Shown: positions 15,338 to 24,007 of the stretch, piece after piece
Position numbering within the stretch: position 1 is the first letter of the stretch
How the letters are laid out: every line of letters starts with the position of its first letter
NCBI RefSeq assembly: GCF_000155615.1
Contig: NZ_DS989915.1
Coordinates: 2,187,955 to 2,251,954 of the forward strand
Length of the DNA stretch: 64,000 nucleotides
Source: Alcanivorax sp. DG881
GTDB taxonomy: Bacteria > Pseudomonadota > Gammaproteobacteria > Pseudomonadales > Alcanivoracaceae
Direction of reading: 5' to 3'
Made by a program: the position numbers and the translations under genes
Notes under the pieces: model-generated
Database searches by the model: none
What the model was told of the DNA's origin: nothing
The model's input: only the letters and a program-made list of their open reading frames with translations

Positions 15338-15686
15338 TCCGTCACCCTATAGATTTAACAGCGTATTCAGTCGAACGGTTCGACATATCTTTTTTCGACA
15401 TAATTCTTAGCCAGGCAACAGCCACTGAGCCAAATAATTCAATGGCCACAATGATCTGGAGCACCGTCGAGAATTGATATCATCTGACAAAAGTCGAAGT
15501 AGCGGGTTATTTCCTGCGCTTTCTTGACCCTCTCCCTAGTGAAACCCACTTTATATCAACCGTTTAGCTTTTTATGTAAGCCATATCCTACAAATAAGCC
15601 GGGTTTTCTGTTGAGCATGGATTCGCCGGCGTTTGGCTGGATCAGGTTCGCACCTCAAGTGGTGCTCCTACAGAAAGAGGAGGCAT
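15338..15686. other. Attachment-end boundary and non-coding spacer
   Basis: The ATTTAAC at 15353-15359 is a perfect recombination core (GTTAAAT on the cassette strand) and marks the proximal end of the array. Immediately beyond is a perfect 15-base palindrome, GTCGAAC-G-GTTCGAC (15370-15384), followed by TTTTTTCGAC, and then about 250 bases with no gene or integrase remnant that I can read. A REP-like hairpin lies at 15646-15673. The palindrome may be part of a relict attI or an unrelated operator. Confidence 0.5.
15646..15673 (+). repeat. REP-like hairpin element
   Basis: GTTCGCACCTCAAGTGGTG followed by the recurrent tail CTCCTACAG. Copies with the same head and tail occur at 17074 and 47020. 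Confidence 0.6.
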
Positions 15687-15717
15687 AAAAAAACGCGGCC
15701 ATCGGCCGCGTTTTTTT
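15687..15717. terminator. Bidirectional terminator after acyl-CoA dehydrogenase
   Basis: A 14-base stem (A7 CGCGGCC / GGCCGCG T7) with a 3-base loop and U-tracts on both strands. It lies 20 bases beyond the acyl-CoA dehydrogenase stop codon and separates it from the cassette array. Confidence 0.85.
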
Positions 15718-15737
15718 ATTCGGAAAAATGAAGCAAC

Positions 15738-16877
15738 TTACCGCCCGATAATCTCCCGGGAGATGATTTCCTTCATGATTTCGCTGGTACCGCCGTAGAT
15801 GCGTTGGATGCGTGCATCCACGTAGTCGCGGGAGATGGGGTATTCCTGCATGTAGCCGTAGCCACCGAACAGTTGCAGACATTTGTCGGCGACCACACCT
15901 TGCAACTCAGTGGTGGTGAGCTTGGCGATGGAGGCGTTGGTGGCGGTGAGTTCGCTGCGATCGTACTGGTCGATGCACTGTTCGCCGTAGGCGCGGTTGA
16001 CGACGACTTGGGCGTGCAGGTCCGCCAGCACGAAGCGGGTGTTCTGTAGGCTGGAGATCGGCTTGCCAAACGCCATGCGCTCCTTGGTGTATTCGATGGT
16101 GCGCTCGATCATGCCTTCGCAGGCGGCGATGGCGCCCAGGGCCAGGATCAGGCGTTCGCGGGGCAGTTCGTTCATCAGGTTGGCGAAGCCTTTGCCTTCA
16201 CCGCCGAGAATCTGGTCGGCGCCGACTTTCACGTTTTCGAAGAACAGCTCGGAGGTGTCCGCCGCGTGGTGGCCCATTTTTTCCAGGTTGCGGCCACGGG
16301 CAAAGCCGTCCAGTGCGCAGTCCACGGTGAACAGGGTCATGCCTTTGGAACCGGCATTCGGGTCAGTCTTGGTGGCGAGCACGATCACGTCGCAGTGCTG
16401 GCCGTTGGTGATGAAGGTTTTCTGGCCGCTGATGCTGTAGCCATCACCGTCTTTGTCGGCACGGGTTTTCATGCCCTGCAGGTCGGAGCCGGCACCGGGT
16501 TCGGTCATGCCGATGGCGCCTACGGCTTCACCGGTGACCATTTTCGGCAACCAGGCTTGCTTCTGTTCTTCGTTGCCCAGGTGAAGGATGTAGGGAGCAA
16601 CGATGTCGGAGTGCACGGAGATGTTGGACGCCAGGGCACCGAAGCCAGCGCGGGACGCTTCTTCCACAATCACCGCAGACAGGCGGAAGTTGGCGCCGAA
16701 GCCACCGTATTCTTCCGGGACGTCCACACACAGCAGGCCATTTTCGCCCATCTTGTTCCACAGCTCGCGGGGGAACATTTCGGCTTTTTCCCACTGGTCG
16801 TAGTGAGGAGCGACTTCGTTTTCGAGGAATTTTTTGACGTTATCGCGAAACAGTTCGATTTCGTTCTGATCAAGCAT
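15738..16877 (-). CDS. Acyl-CoA dehydrogenase
   Basis: A 379-residue FAD enzyme of fatty acid or branched-chain acyl-CoA beta-oxidation. The N-terminal helical domain precedes GMTEPGAGSDLQGMKTRA (flavin-binding middle domain, near residue 130). The C-terminal domain has the family signature QLFGGYGYMQEYPISRDYVDARIQRIYGGTSE, with the usual catalytic glutamate near its end. The ATG at 16877 is chosen by homology of the LDQNEIELFRDNVKKF start. The longer frame upstream lacks family sequence. Chain-length preference cannot be read from sequence. Confidence 0.92.
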   Translation of the reverse strand: MLDQNEIELFRDNVKKFLENEVAPHYDQWEKAEMFPRELWNKMGENGLLCVDVPEEYGGFGANFRLSAVIVEEASRAGFGALASNISVHSDIVAPYILHLGNEEQKQAWLPKMVTGEAVGAIGMTEPGAGSDLQGMKTRADKDGDGYSISGQKTFITNGQHCDVIVLATKTDPNAGSKGMTLFTVDCALDGFARGRNLEKMGHHAADTSELFFENVKVGADQILGGEGKGFANLMNELPRERLILALGAIAACEGMIERTIEYTKERMAFGKPISSLQNTRFVLADLHAQVVVNRAYGEQCIDQYDRSELTATNASIAKLTTTELQGVVADKCLQLFGGYGYMQEYPISRDYVDARIQRIYGGTSEIMKEIISREIIGR

Positions 16878-17073
16878 GTTGGCTAGTCCTGTGAGTGAAC
16901 GGCAACGACCCACGCAGGGTGGGCCGCGAAACAATGGTCCACATTCTAGCCATAAGGCGTGACGGTCACATCACTGCCGGGTGACTGTCCGGTCCCGACG
17001 GGTGAGGCGAATCGATGCCTTTGACCTGCGCCGGCAAATCTGGAGTTTGGGGGTTTACGATTGGCGTACGAGG

Positions 17074-17102
17074 GTTCGCGCCCTGGAAGGGCGCTCCTAC
17101 AG
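17074..17102 (+). repeat. REP-like hairpin element
   Basis: GTTCGCGCCCTGGAAGGGCG followed by CTCCTACAG. The GCGCCC/GGGCGC stem is perfect. It lies between the OsmC-like and acyl-CoA dehydrogenase genes. Confidence 0.6.
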
Positions 17103-17133
17103 AATCCGTCAGGCTTGAGGGAAACCCGGTCGA

Positions 17134-17583
17134 CTAGGCTGGCTCTACGCGCACGTCCGCCTTCAGGGAATTAGCCACGAAGCAGTTGCGATGGGCGCTG
17201 TCGTGGAGTTTTTCCAGGGCATCGCCATCCGGCTCCTCGCCGTCGAAGACGACTCGGGGGCGCAGCACGATCCGGGTGATCGCCATGCGGCCTTCCGGGT
17301 TCTTTTCTACCGTGCCTACCGGCTGGTCAATATAGCTGAGGACGTTGAGGCCACGCTTGGCGGCGATGGACAGGAAAGTCAGCATATGACAGCTGGCCGT
17401 GGCGGCAATGACGGCTTCGTCCGGGTTCACCCGGTTGGCGCAGCCGTAAAACTCCGGGGAGCCGGACGCCTGCACCACTTCGCCGCCAGCGAAGGTCCAT
17501 TCGTGGTCCCGGTTGAAGTGTTCATAATCGAATTCAGTGCCCCGCTGCAGGTGCCAGGCCACTGTTGCGCCGTATTCACTCAT
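17134..17583 (-). CDS. OsmC family protein
   Basis: A 149-residue protein with the OsmC fold pattern: NRDHEWTFAGGEVVQASGSPEFYG at the N-terminal half, the VNPDEAVIAATASCHMLTFLSIAAKRG helix that carries the first reactive cysteine, and AHRNCFVANSL with the second. The two conserved cysteines support thiol-dependent organic hydroperoxide reduction. The ATG at 17583 follows GGGAG. The gene stands alone. Confidence 0.88.
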   Translation of the reverse strand: MSEYGATVAWHLQRGTEFDYEHFNRDHEWTFAGGEVVQASGSPEFYGCANRVNPDEAVIAATASCHMLTFLSIAAKRGLNVLSYIDQPVGTVEKNPEGRMAITRIVLRPRVVFDGEEPDGDALEKLHDSAHRNCFVANSLKADVRVEPA

Positions 17584-17667
17584 GGTCAAACTCCCTCTCT
17601 CGCGTGATCACTTTCACCATGATCCGGCAAGAGAGGAAAGGCAACCATGTTCCAGATCAATGTCTGA

Positions 17668-18522
17668 TCAGCTGTCCTTCACCGGGGCCAGAAGGCAACG
17701 CTCCACCTGATCCATCACCCGCGTGCTGTACAACAAGGCACAATGGCCCAGATACGGGACATGGATATTTTCTTCTGCACCGTGCAACACCGCCGTGGAG
17801 ACCGGCAGCACAAAATTATCCATGTTGGAAAAGATGGAAAAGTACCGCGCGCCACCCGGGCAGGTTGTTTCAGTGGCCAGCTCCCGGATAAAAGGGCTCT
17901 GGTAGCGCAGCTGGGCGGCAGCACCCAATGGCGGAAACAGGCCGGCGACCCGCGAACCATAGTGCGGGCTGCCCAGGGTGATTACCCGATCGACCTTGCC
18001 GGCCAGGCCCAGGTTTTTCAGGGCGTACCGGGTCAGCGGGCCGCCCATGGAGTGGCAAACCAAGTGCGCTTTTTCCGCGCCCGTGGCCGCCAGGATACGC
18101 TCCACATGGTCCACCACCTGCTGGGACAGCTTGCGGGCATTGATGTGTGGCGGGGTATAGCTCACGGAATAGACGTTGGACCAGCCCCGCCACTTCAGTC
18201 GCCACTGCATAAACAGGAAGTTGGCGCTGTTACCGCCATAGCCGTGGACCAGAATCACCGGTGGCTCACCGTGATGGCGGCTGCGCGCCGGCGAGGTATC
18301 GTGGATCAACCGCAACGGATAACTGAACACCAAAACCGTCAGCGCGGCGGCTTCCTTGGCCATGCCCAACATGGCGGGCACCAGCCGTAGCGGCTGCTCA
18401 CCGGGCAGCTCGGCCTGTTGCGGAAAACTGCGGCGGTCGTAGTACCAGCACAGGTAGAACAGCAGGGTGATGGACACCGTGGCGAGCACCGCCAGTGCCA
18501 ACAGAAAAATGATCAAACCCAT
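17668..18522 (-). CDS. Membrane-anchored alpha/beta hydrolase (triacylglycerol lipase-like)
   Basis: A 284-residue protein with one N-terminal membrane helix (residues 3-27). The alpha/beta hydrolase core shows the oxyanion segment VILVHGYGGN, the nucleophile elbow HLVCHSMGG and candidate acid and base in FSNMDNFVLP and YLGHCALLYS. The pattern is that of lipases with a short lid and no cap. Substrate is unknown; lipids fit the lifestyle of the organism. Confidence 0.85.
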   Translation of the reverse strand: MGLIIFLLALAVLATVSITLLFYLCWYYDRRSFPQQAELPGEQPLRLVPAMLGMAKEAAALTVLVFSYPLRLIHDTSPARSRHHGEPPVILVHGYGGNSANFLFMQWRLKWRGWSNVYSVSYTPPHINARKLSQQVVDHVERILAATGAEKAHLVCHSMGGPLTRYALKNLGLAGKVDRVITLGSPHYGSRVAGLFPPLGAAAQLRYQSPFIRELATETTCPGGARYFSIFSNMDNFVLPVSTAVLHGAEENIHVPYLGHCALLYSTRVMDQVERCLLAPVKDS

Positions 18523-18691
18523 CCCGTGATTACTCCGTTGTTGTTTTTACTGACGCTAGGCCAGTGCCGGGGAGGATGAAGCGGGGCTGGTATGACTGTC
18601 GGACAAGGCGTGAAGAGAATTCACAATTGACCGCCAGTCATCCCGTCAACGGGAGCCACATGGCTTCCCGCCTGGAAAAACCACAACCTCG

Positions 18692-19852
18692 CTAGCCCAG
18701 CCCCTGCTCGTTCAGCCAGGCAGTACAGTGCGCCACCGCTTCAGCCAGTTTGTCGTTCTGGCCAAAGTAATAGTGATTGGCACCGGCCACTTCTCTCAAG
18801 GTGGCTTGCCCTGATTGGAAGCCATCGAAGAGCCGTTGGGTATGGCTGGGAGTACAGGCATTGTCGGCAGTGTTGCCGATCACCAGGGCCGGCACCGTGA
18901 TACGCGCGGCACAGGCCGGGCCATTGGCGCGGGAATCGTCAAAGCTCCACTGGCTCAACCAGCCGCGCAGGGTGTTGAAGCGCGCCAGCGCCACCGGGCC
19001 GTTGTTTACCGTTTGCGGGTCACCGAGATAACAGGTGCCGGGGGCACGGTCATTGCTGTCCTGTTGTGGGTCCAGCCAGCGTACATCGCACATGGTGCGG
19101 TGCACGATGAAGCCGTACTCCTCCGTGTGCAGGCCCTGGCTACGGAAATCTTCCAGTTTGCCCTTCACCCAGGCAGTGATGCGGCGGTTGCGGTCGATCT
19201 GCGCCTGACGGAAACGGGCCACGAACTCAGCACTGTAGGGCGGTTGATTGGGGCAGTCCGGGTGGTAGATATCCAGCTCCCGATCCCGATCGTCCGGGTT
19301 GGTTTCGTCCTTCACGGACGGGTCCAGCCATTCGGTCATGGTGATGGCCCGGGATACATGGGCCGCCAGCAACATGATGCCGTCCGCCGGGATCAACTTT
19401 TGCGCGGTGAGGTCATAAGGATCTCCCGCCGGGGTGTGGGTAATCTGTGGGTCTTCCGCTTCGGCCTGATACAGCAGGCTCAGGGAGCCACCACCAGACC
19501 AGCCTGCCAGCACCACTTTTTCAAAACCCAGCCGTTCTTTGGCATCGCGCACGCAGGCGCCCAGATCCGCCACCACTTTTTCCATCAGCAACGCGCTGTC
19601 GGCCCCGCGATAACGGCTGTTGCAATAGATAACGGAGAGCCCTGCCTTCGCCAGCGCCGAGACCATGGGCAGGTAAGCACCTCCACCCACCGGGTGCATA
19701 AAGATCACCACGGTCTTGCCCGGGCCGCTTTTCGGGGTAAGCAGGTGGGATTCCAGCGCCACCAGATCCATGGGGCCGGCGTAGGTGTCCTTGAAGCTGG
19801 ATTGCTCCATGAAGGTCACCAGATACGGGGTGCGATCGTAATGCTTGCTCAT
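18692..19852 (-). CDS. Alpha/beta hydrolase
   Basis: A 386-residue cytosolic hydrolase. VVIFMHPVGGG supplies the oxyanion loop, VVLAGWSGGGS carries the nucleophilic serine, VIGNTADNACTP the likely acid region and GANHYYFGQ the catalytic histidine. It has a long insert between residues 130 and 290. It overlaps the VOC gene by 4 bases (ATGA), so the two form an operon and probably act in one catabolic pathway. Substrate unknown. Confidence 0.82.
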   Translation of the reverse strand: MSKHYDRTPYLVTFMEQSSFKDTYAGPMDLVALESHLLTPKSGPGKTVVIFMHPVGGGAYLPMVSALAKAGLSVIYCNSRYRGADSALLMEKVVADLGACVRDAKERLGFEKVVLAGWSGGGSLSLLYQAEAEDPQITHTPAGDPYDLTAQKLIPADGIMLLAAHVSRAITMTEWLDPSVKDETNPDDRDRELDIYHPDCPNQPPYSAEFVARFRQAQIDRNRRITAWVKGKLEDFRSQGLHTEEYGFIVHRTMCDVRWLDPQQDSNDRAPGTCYLGDPQTVNNGPVALARFNTLRGWLSQWSFDDSRANGPACAARITVPALVIGNTADNACTPSHTQRLFDGFQSGQATLREVAGANHYYFGQNDKLAEAVAHCTAWLNEQGLG

Positions 19853-20505
19853 TGCGGGGCGTCCTTTTGTTCTTCTTTTTGTTTGCCCTTCTGCTGGTCC
19901 ATGGCGCCCTTCACTTTCGAGAAGTCAGTCTTGCTCATGTCCAGGCCACGCATATCCAGGGCCGCGGCACCAAAATTGTCTTCCTTCAGCGCGCGGGTCT
20001 TTTCGGTCCATGCCTTCAGCACCCCATGGGCGTTGGCAGCATCCTCCGCCACCACCGCCTCGTAGCGGGCATCCTTGATGGTGATCTCCAGCGGAATGCC
20101 GTTGGGGTCGAAGAAATAGATGGAGTGAATGAAATCGTGGTCGATGGGGCCGAAGCAAGGGCGACCCGCCTTGTTGATTCGTCGGCGCCACTCCTTCAGT
20201 TCCTCCAGAGTGTCCACTTCAAAGGCCAGGTGCAGATCGAAGGCACTGCGCGGGCGGAACATTTTTTCATCGGCCCCTTCCGGGGCATCGAAGAAGGCAA
20301 TGAAATTGTCATCGCCCATCTTGAAGAACAGATGCATGTAATCGATCTTGCGGCCGGTGCCGGGTTCTTCATCGAACACCATGGCCAGGGTGAGTGGCAG
20401 GCCCAAAACATCTTCATAAAACCAGCGGGTCTGCTCGGCATCTCGGCAGCGGTAGGCGCTGTGGTGCACGTGCTTGAGCATGGCGCAGGGGGGCAGGCTG
20501 CTCAT
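19849..20505 (-). CDS. VOC superfamily protein (glyoxalase/extradiol dioxygenase-like)
   Basis: A 218-residue protein. Residues 9-150 form two vicinal-oxygen-chelate beta-alpha-beta-beta-beta units, with metal-ligand candidates HHSAYR (N-terminal), DLHLAFEV (middle) and IPLEITIK (glutamate at the end of the domain). A lysine and glutamine-rich C-terminal tail follows. AGGAG lies 7 bases before the ATG. It is co-translated with the downstream hydrolase, consistent with ring cleavage followed by hydrolysis. That pairing is inferred. Confidence 0.82.
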   Translation of the reverse strand: MSSLPPCAMLKHVHHSAYRCRDAEQTRWFYEDVLGLPLTLAMVFDEEPGTGRKIDYMHLFFKMGDDNFIAFFDAPEGADEKMFRPRSAFDLHLAFEVDTLEELKEWRRRINKAGRPCFGPIDHDFIHSIYFFDPNGIPLEITIKDARYEAVVAEDAANAHGVLKAWTEKTRALKEDNFGAAALDMRGLDMSKTDFSKVKGAMDQQKGKQKEEQKDAPQ

Positions 20506-20710
20506 GGTTGGCTCCTGTTATTGTTAGTGGCGGCAATGATGCTCCTTACCCCCCAAGGTTGCCGCAGACGCCGCCACCAAGGAAAACCGAAACCACCAAG
20601 AACCTGTCAGTTCTGGCCACCCTACCAAGCCACCGTCTGTCCGCCCAGGGTGCACAAAGCCAGCACCGATGGCACACTTGCGGGCCCTTTTCGGTACGAC
20701 GGCAAGCACC

Positions 20711-21634
20711 ATGACAGACCAGGCAATCATCAACGAAGTGGGGCTGCGCGACGGCCTTCAGAATCAACCGGTAACCGTGGACACCGCCACCAAGGCGAAA
20801 CTGGCCCAGTTACTGGTCGACGCAGGCATGCGCTACCTGGAGCCGGTGAGCTTTGTGAGCCCCAAGGCGATCCCGCAGATGGCCGATGCTGCCGCCCTCA
20901 CCCCGCTATTGCCGCAAGGTGACGCACTGCACTACACCGCTTTGGTGCCCAACCTTAAGGGCTACCAGCTGGCGCGGGATGCGGGCTACCCCACGGTGGC
21001 GCTGGTGCTGTCCACCACCGATTCCTTCAACGAGCGCAACCTGCGCATGAGCCTGGAGCAGGCCGCGCAGAGCTGTGAGGCGATCATTGCAGCGGCCAAA
21101 GCCGACGGCATCGCCACCCGCACTTATATCTCTGGCGCCTTCGCCTGCCCCTACGACGGCCCGGTGCCAGTGACGCTGCCCCAGCAACTCAGCGAGCGCA
21201 TGTTTGCCGCCGGCTCCGACGAGGTGGCCATCGCCGACACCATTGGCGCCGGCAACCCCCAGCAGATGAAAGACATCATGGCGCCGCTGATTCGGGAATT
21301 CGGCGCAGAGAAATTCTATGTGCACCTGCACGACACCCGCGGGCTGGCCGCCGCCATGGCCTGGGCGGCGGCGGATCTGGGTGTGCGCCGTTTCGATGCC
21401 TCCGTGGGCGGGCTGGGCGGCTGCCCGTTTGCCCCCGGTGCCACCGGCAACATGGCCACGGAAGATCTGGTGTACTTGCTGGAAAGTGCGGGGCTGAAGA
21501 CCGGTATCGATATCGAGGGGCTGCGGGGCGCCGTGGCGCTGGCCGCCGAAGCGACCCAGCGACCGCTGGGCGGGCGTATTCTGAACTGGATGGAATCCCA
21601 GGAGAAACAGGGCAAGACACCCTGCATAGGGTAA
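20711..21634 (+). CDS. mvaB: Hydroxymethylglutaryl-CoA lyase
   Basis: A 307-residue TIM-barrel enzyme that cleaves HMG-CoA to acetoacetate and acetyl-CoA in leucine or isoprenoid catabolism. Visible motifs are NEVGLRDGLQNQ at the N-terminus (metal and substrate binding), VHLHDTRG (metal histidines) and the signature ASVGGLGGCPFAPGATGN with the catalytic cysteine. The ATG at 20711 is chosen because family homology begins there. It is divergent from the VOC-hydrolase operon. Confidence 0.93.
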   Translation: MTDQAIINEVGLRDGLQNQPVTVDTATKAKLAQLLVDAGMRYLEPVSFVSPKAIPQMADAAALTPLLPQGDALHYTALVPNLKGYQLARDAGYPTVALVLSTTDSFNERNLRMSLEQAAQSCEAIIAAAKADGIATRTYISGAFACPYDGPVPVTLPQQLSERMFAAGSDEVAIADTIGAGNPQQMKDIMAPLIREFGAEKFYVHLHDTRGLAAAMAWAAADLGVRRFDASVGGLGGCPFAPGATGNMATEDLVYLLESAGLKTGIDIEGLRGAVALAAEATQRPLGGRILNWMESQEKQGKTPCIG

Positions 21635-21641
21635 TCCCGTA

Positions 21642-21807
21642 CTTCCGCAGGAGCGCCGCTGGCGGCGCGATAACCCAGTTGCGAGTAACGAGTGACGAGA
21701 AGCGAAAATCGTTGGGTTTTCCCCTGGTTTGGGGTTGCCTTTCGAAACTCGCTTCTCGCAACTCGAGACTGAAGTTATCGTATCGCGCCGCCAGCGACGC
21801 TCCTACA
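21642..21807. repeat. Inverted REP pair with enclosed palindromic words
   Basis: REP copies at 21642-21674 (minus orientation) and 21781-21807 (plus orientation) share ATCGCGCCGCCAGCG and CTCCT. Between them are inverted words such as CGAGTAACGAG / CTCGCAACTCG and GAGAAGCG / CGCTTCTC around AAAATCGTTGGGTTTTCCCC. The layout resembles a bacterial interspersed mosaic element. Confidence 0.65.
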
Positions 21808-21815
21808 GCAGACGT

Positions 21816-22262
21816 TTACGCGCGCGGGGCCACAATCATGCAAGTGCAGGTGGCGTGGGCGTACAGCTTGCCTTCCTCGTCCACGATACGCCCTTCCGAG
21901 ATCACCAGATTGCGCCCCCGGTTAATCACTTTCCCTTCCGCCCGGTAGGCCTTGTCGAAGGTCAGCGGCCGGCACATCTTGATGTTCAGGTCCGTGGTGC
22001 CGTAGCTCTCGCCGGCAGCCAGTACGGTGTGGGTGGCGCAGCCGGTGACCGAGTCCAATACGGTGGCCGCAAAACCACCATGTACCCCGCCCAGCGGATT
22101 GGTGTGGCGCTTGTCCGGGGTCGCGATAAAGACCACACGGCCTTCTTCCACGGTATCCGGGTCCATGGGGATGGTTTCAGAAATGGGGGCACGGGGAATC
22201 TTGCCGGCGGCGAAAGCCTGCATGATTTCCAGGCCGGTCATGGTGGCAGGGTTCATGGTCAT
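21816..22262 (-). CDS. PaaI-family hotdog thioesterase
   Basis: A 148-residue hotdog-fold protein. The family signature NPLGGVHGGFAATVLDSVTGCA carries the HGG loop and catalytic aspartate, followed by YGTTDLNIKMCRPL. It should hydrolyse acyl-CoA or aryl-CoA thioesters. An ATG at 22256 is an equally possible start. Its C-terminal end lies a few bases from a REP copy. Confidence 0.85.
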   Translation of the reverse strand: MTMNPATMTGLEIMQAFAAGKIPRAPISETIPMDPDTVEEGRVVFIATPDKRHTNPLGGVHGGFAATVLDSVTGCATHTVLAAGESYGTTDLNIKMCRPLTFDKAYRAEGKVINRGRNLVISEGRIVDEEGKLYAHATCTCMIVAPRA

Positions 22263-22366
22263 TCTCAGGGGTAATGGCGTTGCCTGCATTATAGGTTCCT
22301 ATTTGGAACTTACAACTTGAGCGCCATTATTTCCGCCCCCGCCATAAAAGAAACGCCTCGAGCGCG

Positions 22367-23830
22367 TTACAGCAACGCCGTACGAACGCGGTTACGGCCG
22401 GCTTCCTTGGCAGCGTAGAGCGCCTGATCCGCCGCGCTTAGCAGTGCTTCCGGATCCTTCGCTTCATCGGCTTCGCCGCAGGGCAACAGAGTCGCCACTC
22501 CTACGCTCAGGCTCACCGGCGCGCTGAGCGAAGCAATGCCGGCCACCGCATGGCGGCAACGTTCCGCCACGCCCTCTGCCGCCTGCACATTGGCGGTGGG
22601 CAGCAAGGCAACGAACTCTTCGCCCCCGTAACGCGCCAGCACATCGGTATCACGGATCACCGGACGCAGCGCCGCCGCCACGGCCTGCAGCGCCACATCC
22701 CCTTCCATGTGCCCGTAGGTATCGTTGTAGTGCTTGAAATAATCCACATCCATGAACACCACAGAAATCGGCTCACGGCTGCGTTCGCAGCGGCGGAACT
22801 CCTGACGCAGATTTTCCATCAGCACCAGCCGGTTATTCAGCCCGGTAAGCGGGTCCGTGCGGGCCATGTCCGCCAGCTCCTGATTGAGCTGCTCCAGTTC
22901 GTCCTGCTTCTGGCGCAAAGCACGCTCTGCGGTGACCTGGGCAGACACATCTTCAATCTGGGAGAGAAAATACCGGGGCGTGCCATCCGCGTTACGGACA
23001 ATAGATACCGCCAGCAAGACCCAGACGATACGACCGTCCTGGTGAAAATACCGTTTCTTCATCCAGTAACTGTTGCGCTTGCCTGCCAACAGCGCCTGCA
23101 CGTGGTTCAGGTCCTTTTCCAGGTCGTCCGGGTGGGTAATGGTCTGGAAATCACTTGCCAGCAAGCTCTGCTCGTCATAGCCCAGAATGTTGCACAGCGC
23201 CTGATTCACCCGCATCCAGCCCCCTTGCGGGGACACAATGGCCATGCCAATGGCCGCGTGACGGAACGCGCCCTCGAACAGGGCCATGTTCTCTTCCATC
23301 TTGTTGACGGCCAATTGCCGCTGCTGATCCAGGTGGTCCTGCTCCAGCGCCTGGCCAAGGGACTTGCCCATCAACTCCAGAAATTCCATTTCTTCGATGC
23401 CGAACGGCTCGTGGCGGGGTACCGGATCACTGAAATTGAGGGTGCCAAAAATCTCGCCCTGCACATAAAGCGGCACGGCCATGTAGGATTCCAGCTTCAT
23501 CCCCACATAAACCGGGTGCGAGCGCATTTCTTCCAGTTCGCCCACATGGTGCAACGCCACCGACCCCTGTTTGCTGACCACGGTAGAACAGTAGGTATCA
23601 CCCAGCGGAAAATGATCGCCAGTGCTGATCCCCCCATCGCCCGGTTGCACCGCGAGTACTTCGTAGTCTCCGTCCTCAATACGACTGACAATACCAATGG
23701 ACAGGCCCAGCAGGCGGCGACCCACCTCCAGGTAAGCGGCATACAGTTGCGCAAAGTCACTGCCAGGCAGCAATGACAGGTGGTGTAACTCTCTCAGGCC
23801 GATCAGACTGAAATCTGCACGGTTTTCCAT
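22367..23830 (-). CDS. Diguanylate cyclase with GAF and PAS sensor domains
   Basis: A 487-residue cytosolic signalling protein. A GAF domain (about 25-175, with YLEVGRRLLGLSIGIVSRI and TYCSTVV) is followed by a PAS/PAC domain (about 190-320), a short coiled coil and a GGDEF domain (about 330-485). The active site is RYGGEEF, a functional variant, and an RDTD inhibitory site lies five residues upstream. It should make cyclic di-GMP with product inhibition. The ATG at 23830 is chosen at the family start; one at 23860 is possible. Confidence 0.9.
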   Translation of the reverse strand: MENRADFSLIGLRELHHLSLLPGSDFAQLYAAYLEVGRRLLGLSIGIVSRIEDGDYEVLAVQPGDGGISTGDHFPLGDTYCSTVVSKQGSVALHHVGELEEMRSHPVYVGMKLESYMAVPLYVQGEIFGTLNFSDPVPRHEPFGIEEMEFLELMGKSLGQALEQDHLDQQRQLAVNKMEENMALFEGAFRHAAIGMAIVSPQGGWMRVNQALCNILGYDEQSLLASDFQTITHPDDLEKDLNHVQALLAGKRNSYWMKKRYFHQDGRIVWVLLAVSIVRNADGTPRYFLSQIEDVSAQVTAERALRQKQDELEQLNQELADMARTDPLTGLNNRLVLMENLRQEFRRCERSREPISVVFMDVDYFKHYNDTYGHMEGDVALQAVAAALRPVIRDTDVLARYGGEEFVALLPTANVQAAEGVAERCRHAVAGIASLSAPVSLSVGVATLLPCGEADEAKDPEALLSAADQALYAAKEAGRNRVRTALL

Positions 23831-23967
23831 CTTTTTCCCCGGGATTAGCGCCCAACGCATTGGTGCGCCGTTGTTATTTCTCTTTTGTAACCAAAGCCGC
23901 TGGGCAAGTAAAAACCCTTGCAACGTTTTGCACCAGAGAAAGGCCCGCTTTTTGATACCACTGAAAC

Positions 23968-23994
23968 AAAAAAAGGCGCCATACGGCGCCTTTT
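23968..23994. terminator. Terminator after yggT
   Basis: AAAAGGCGCC / GGCGCCTTTT stem with an ATAC loop and A/T tracts on both sides, just beyond the yggT stop codon. It can also stop transcription from the opposite direction. Confidence 0.82.
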
Positions 23995-24007
23995 CCCACT
24001 TTGGCAG

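Larger units (their letters stand above)
6041..15359 (-). mobile_element. Integron cassette array lacking an integrase (CALIN)
   Basis: About 9.3 kb in which 16 small minus-strand genes alternate with attC-type sites. On the plus strand each site reads as a 7-mer ending AAC followed by GC, then an imperfect palindrome, then TTGTTRRRY within a few bases of the next gene's stop codon. All genes share one orientation, promoters are lacking between them, and the GC content is lower than in the flanks. The attI-proximal end should be on the right (15353-15359, a perfect RYYYAAC core), but no integrase gene lies there. This defines a cluster of attC sites lacking integrase. Confidence 0.88.

Noticed and set aside
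15360-15640. Remnant of an integron integrase gene
   Set aside because: Read in both directions for tyrosine-recombinase motifs such as the HLLRHSFAT box; none was found.
18815-20065. A 416-codon plus-strand frame opposite the hydrolase and VOC genes
   Set aside because: It lies antisense to two well-supported genes, is biased in H, R, Q and G as antisense frames of GC-rich genes are, and has no ribosome site.
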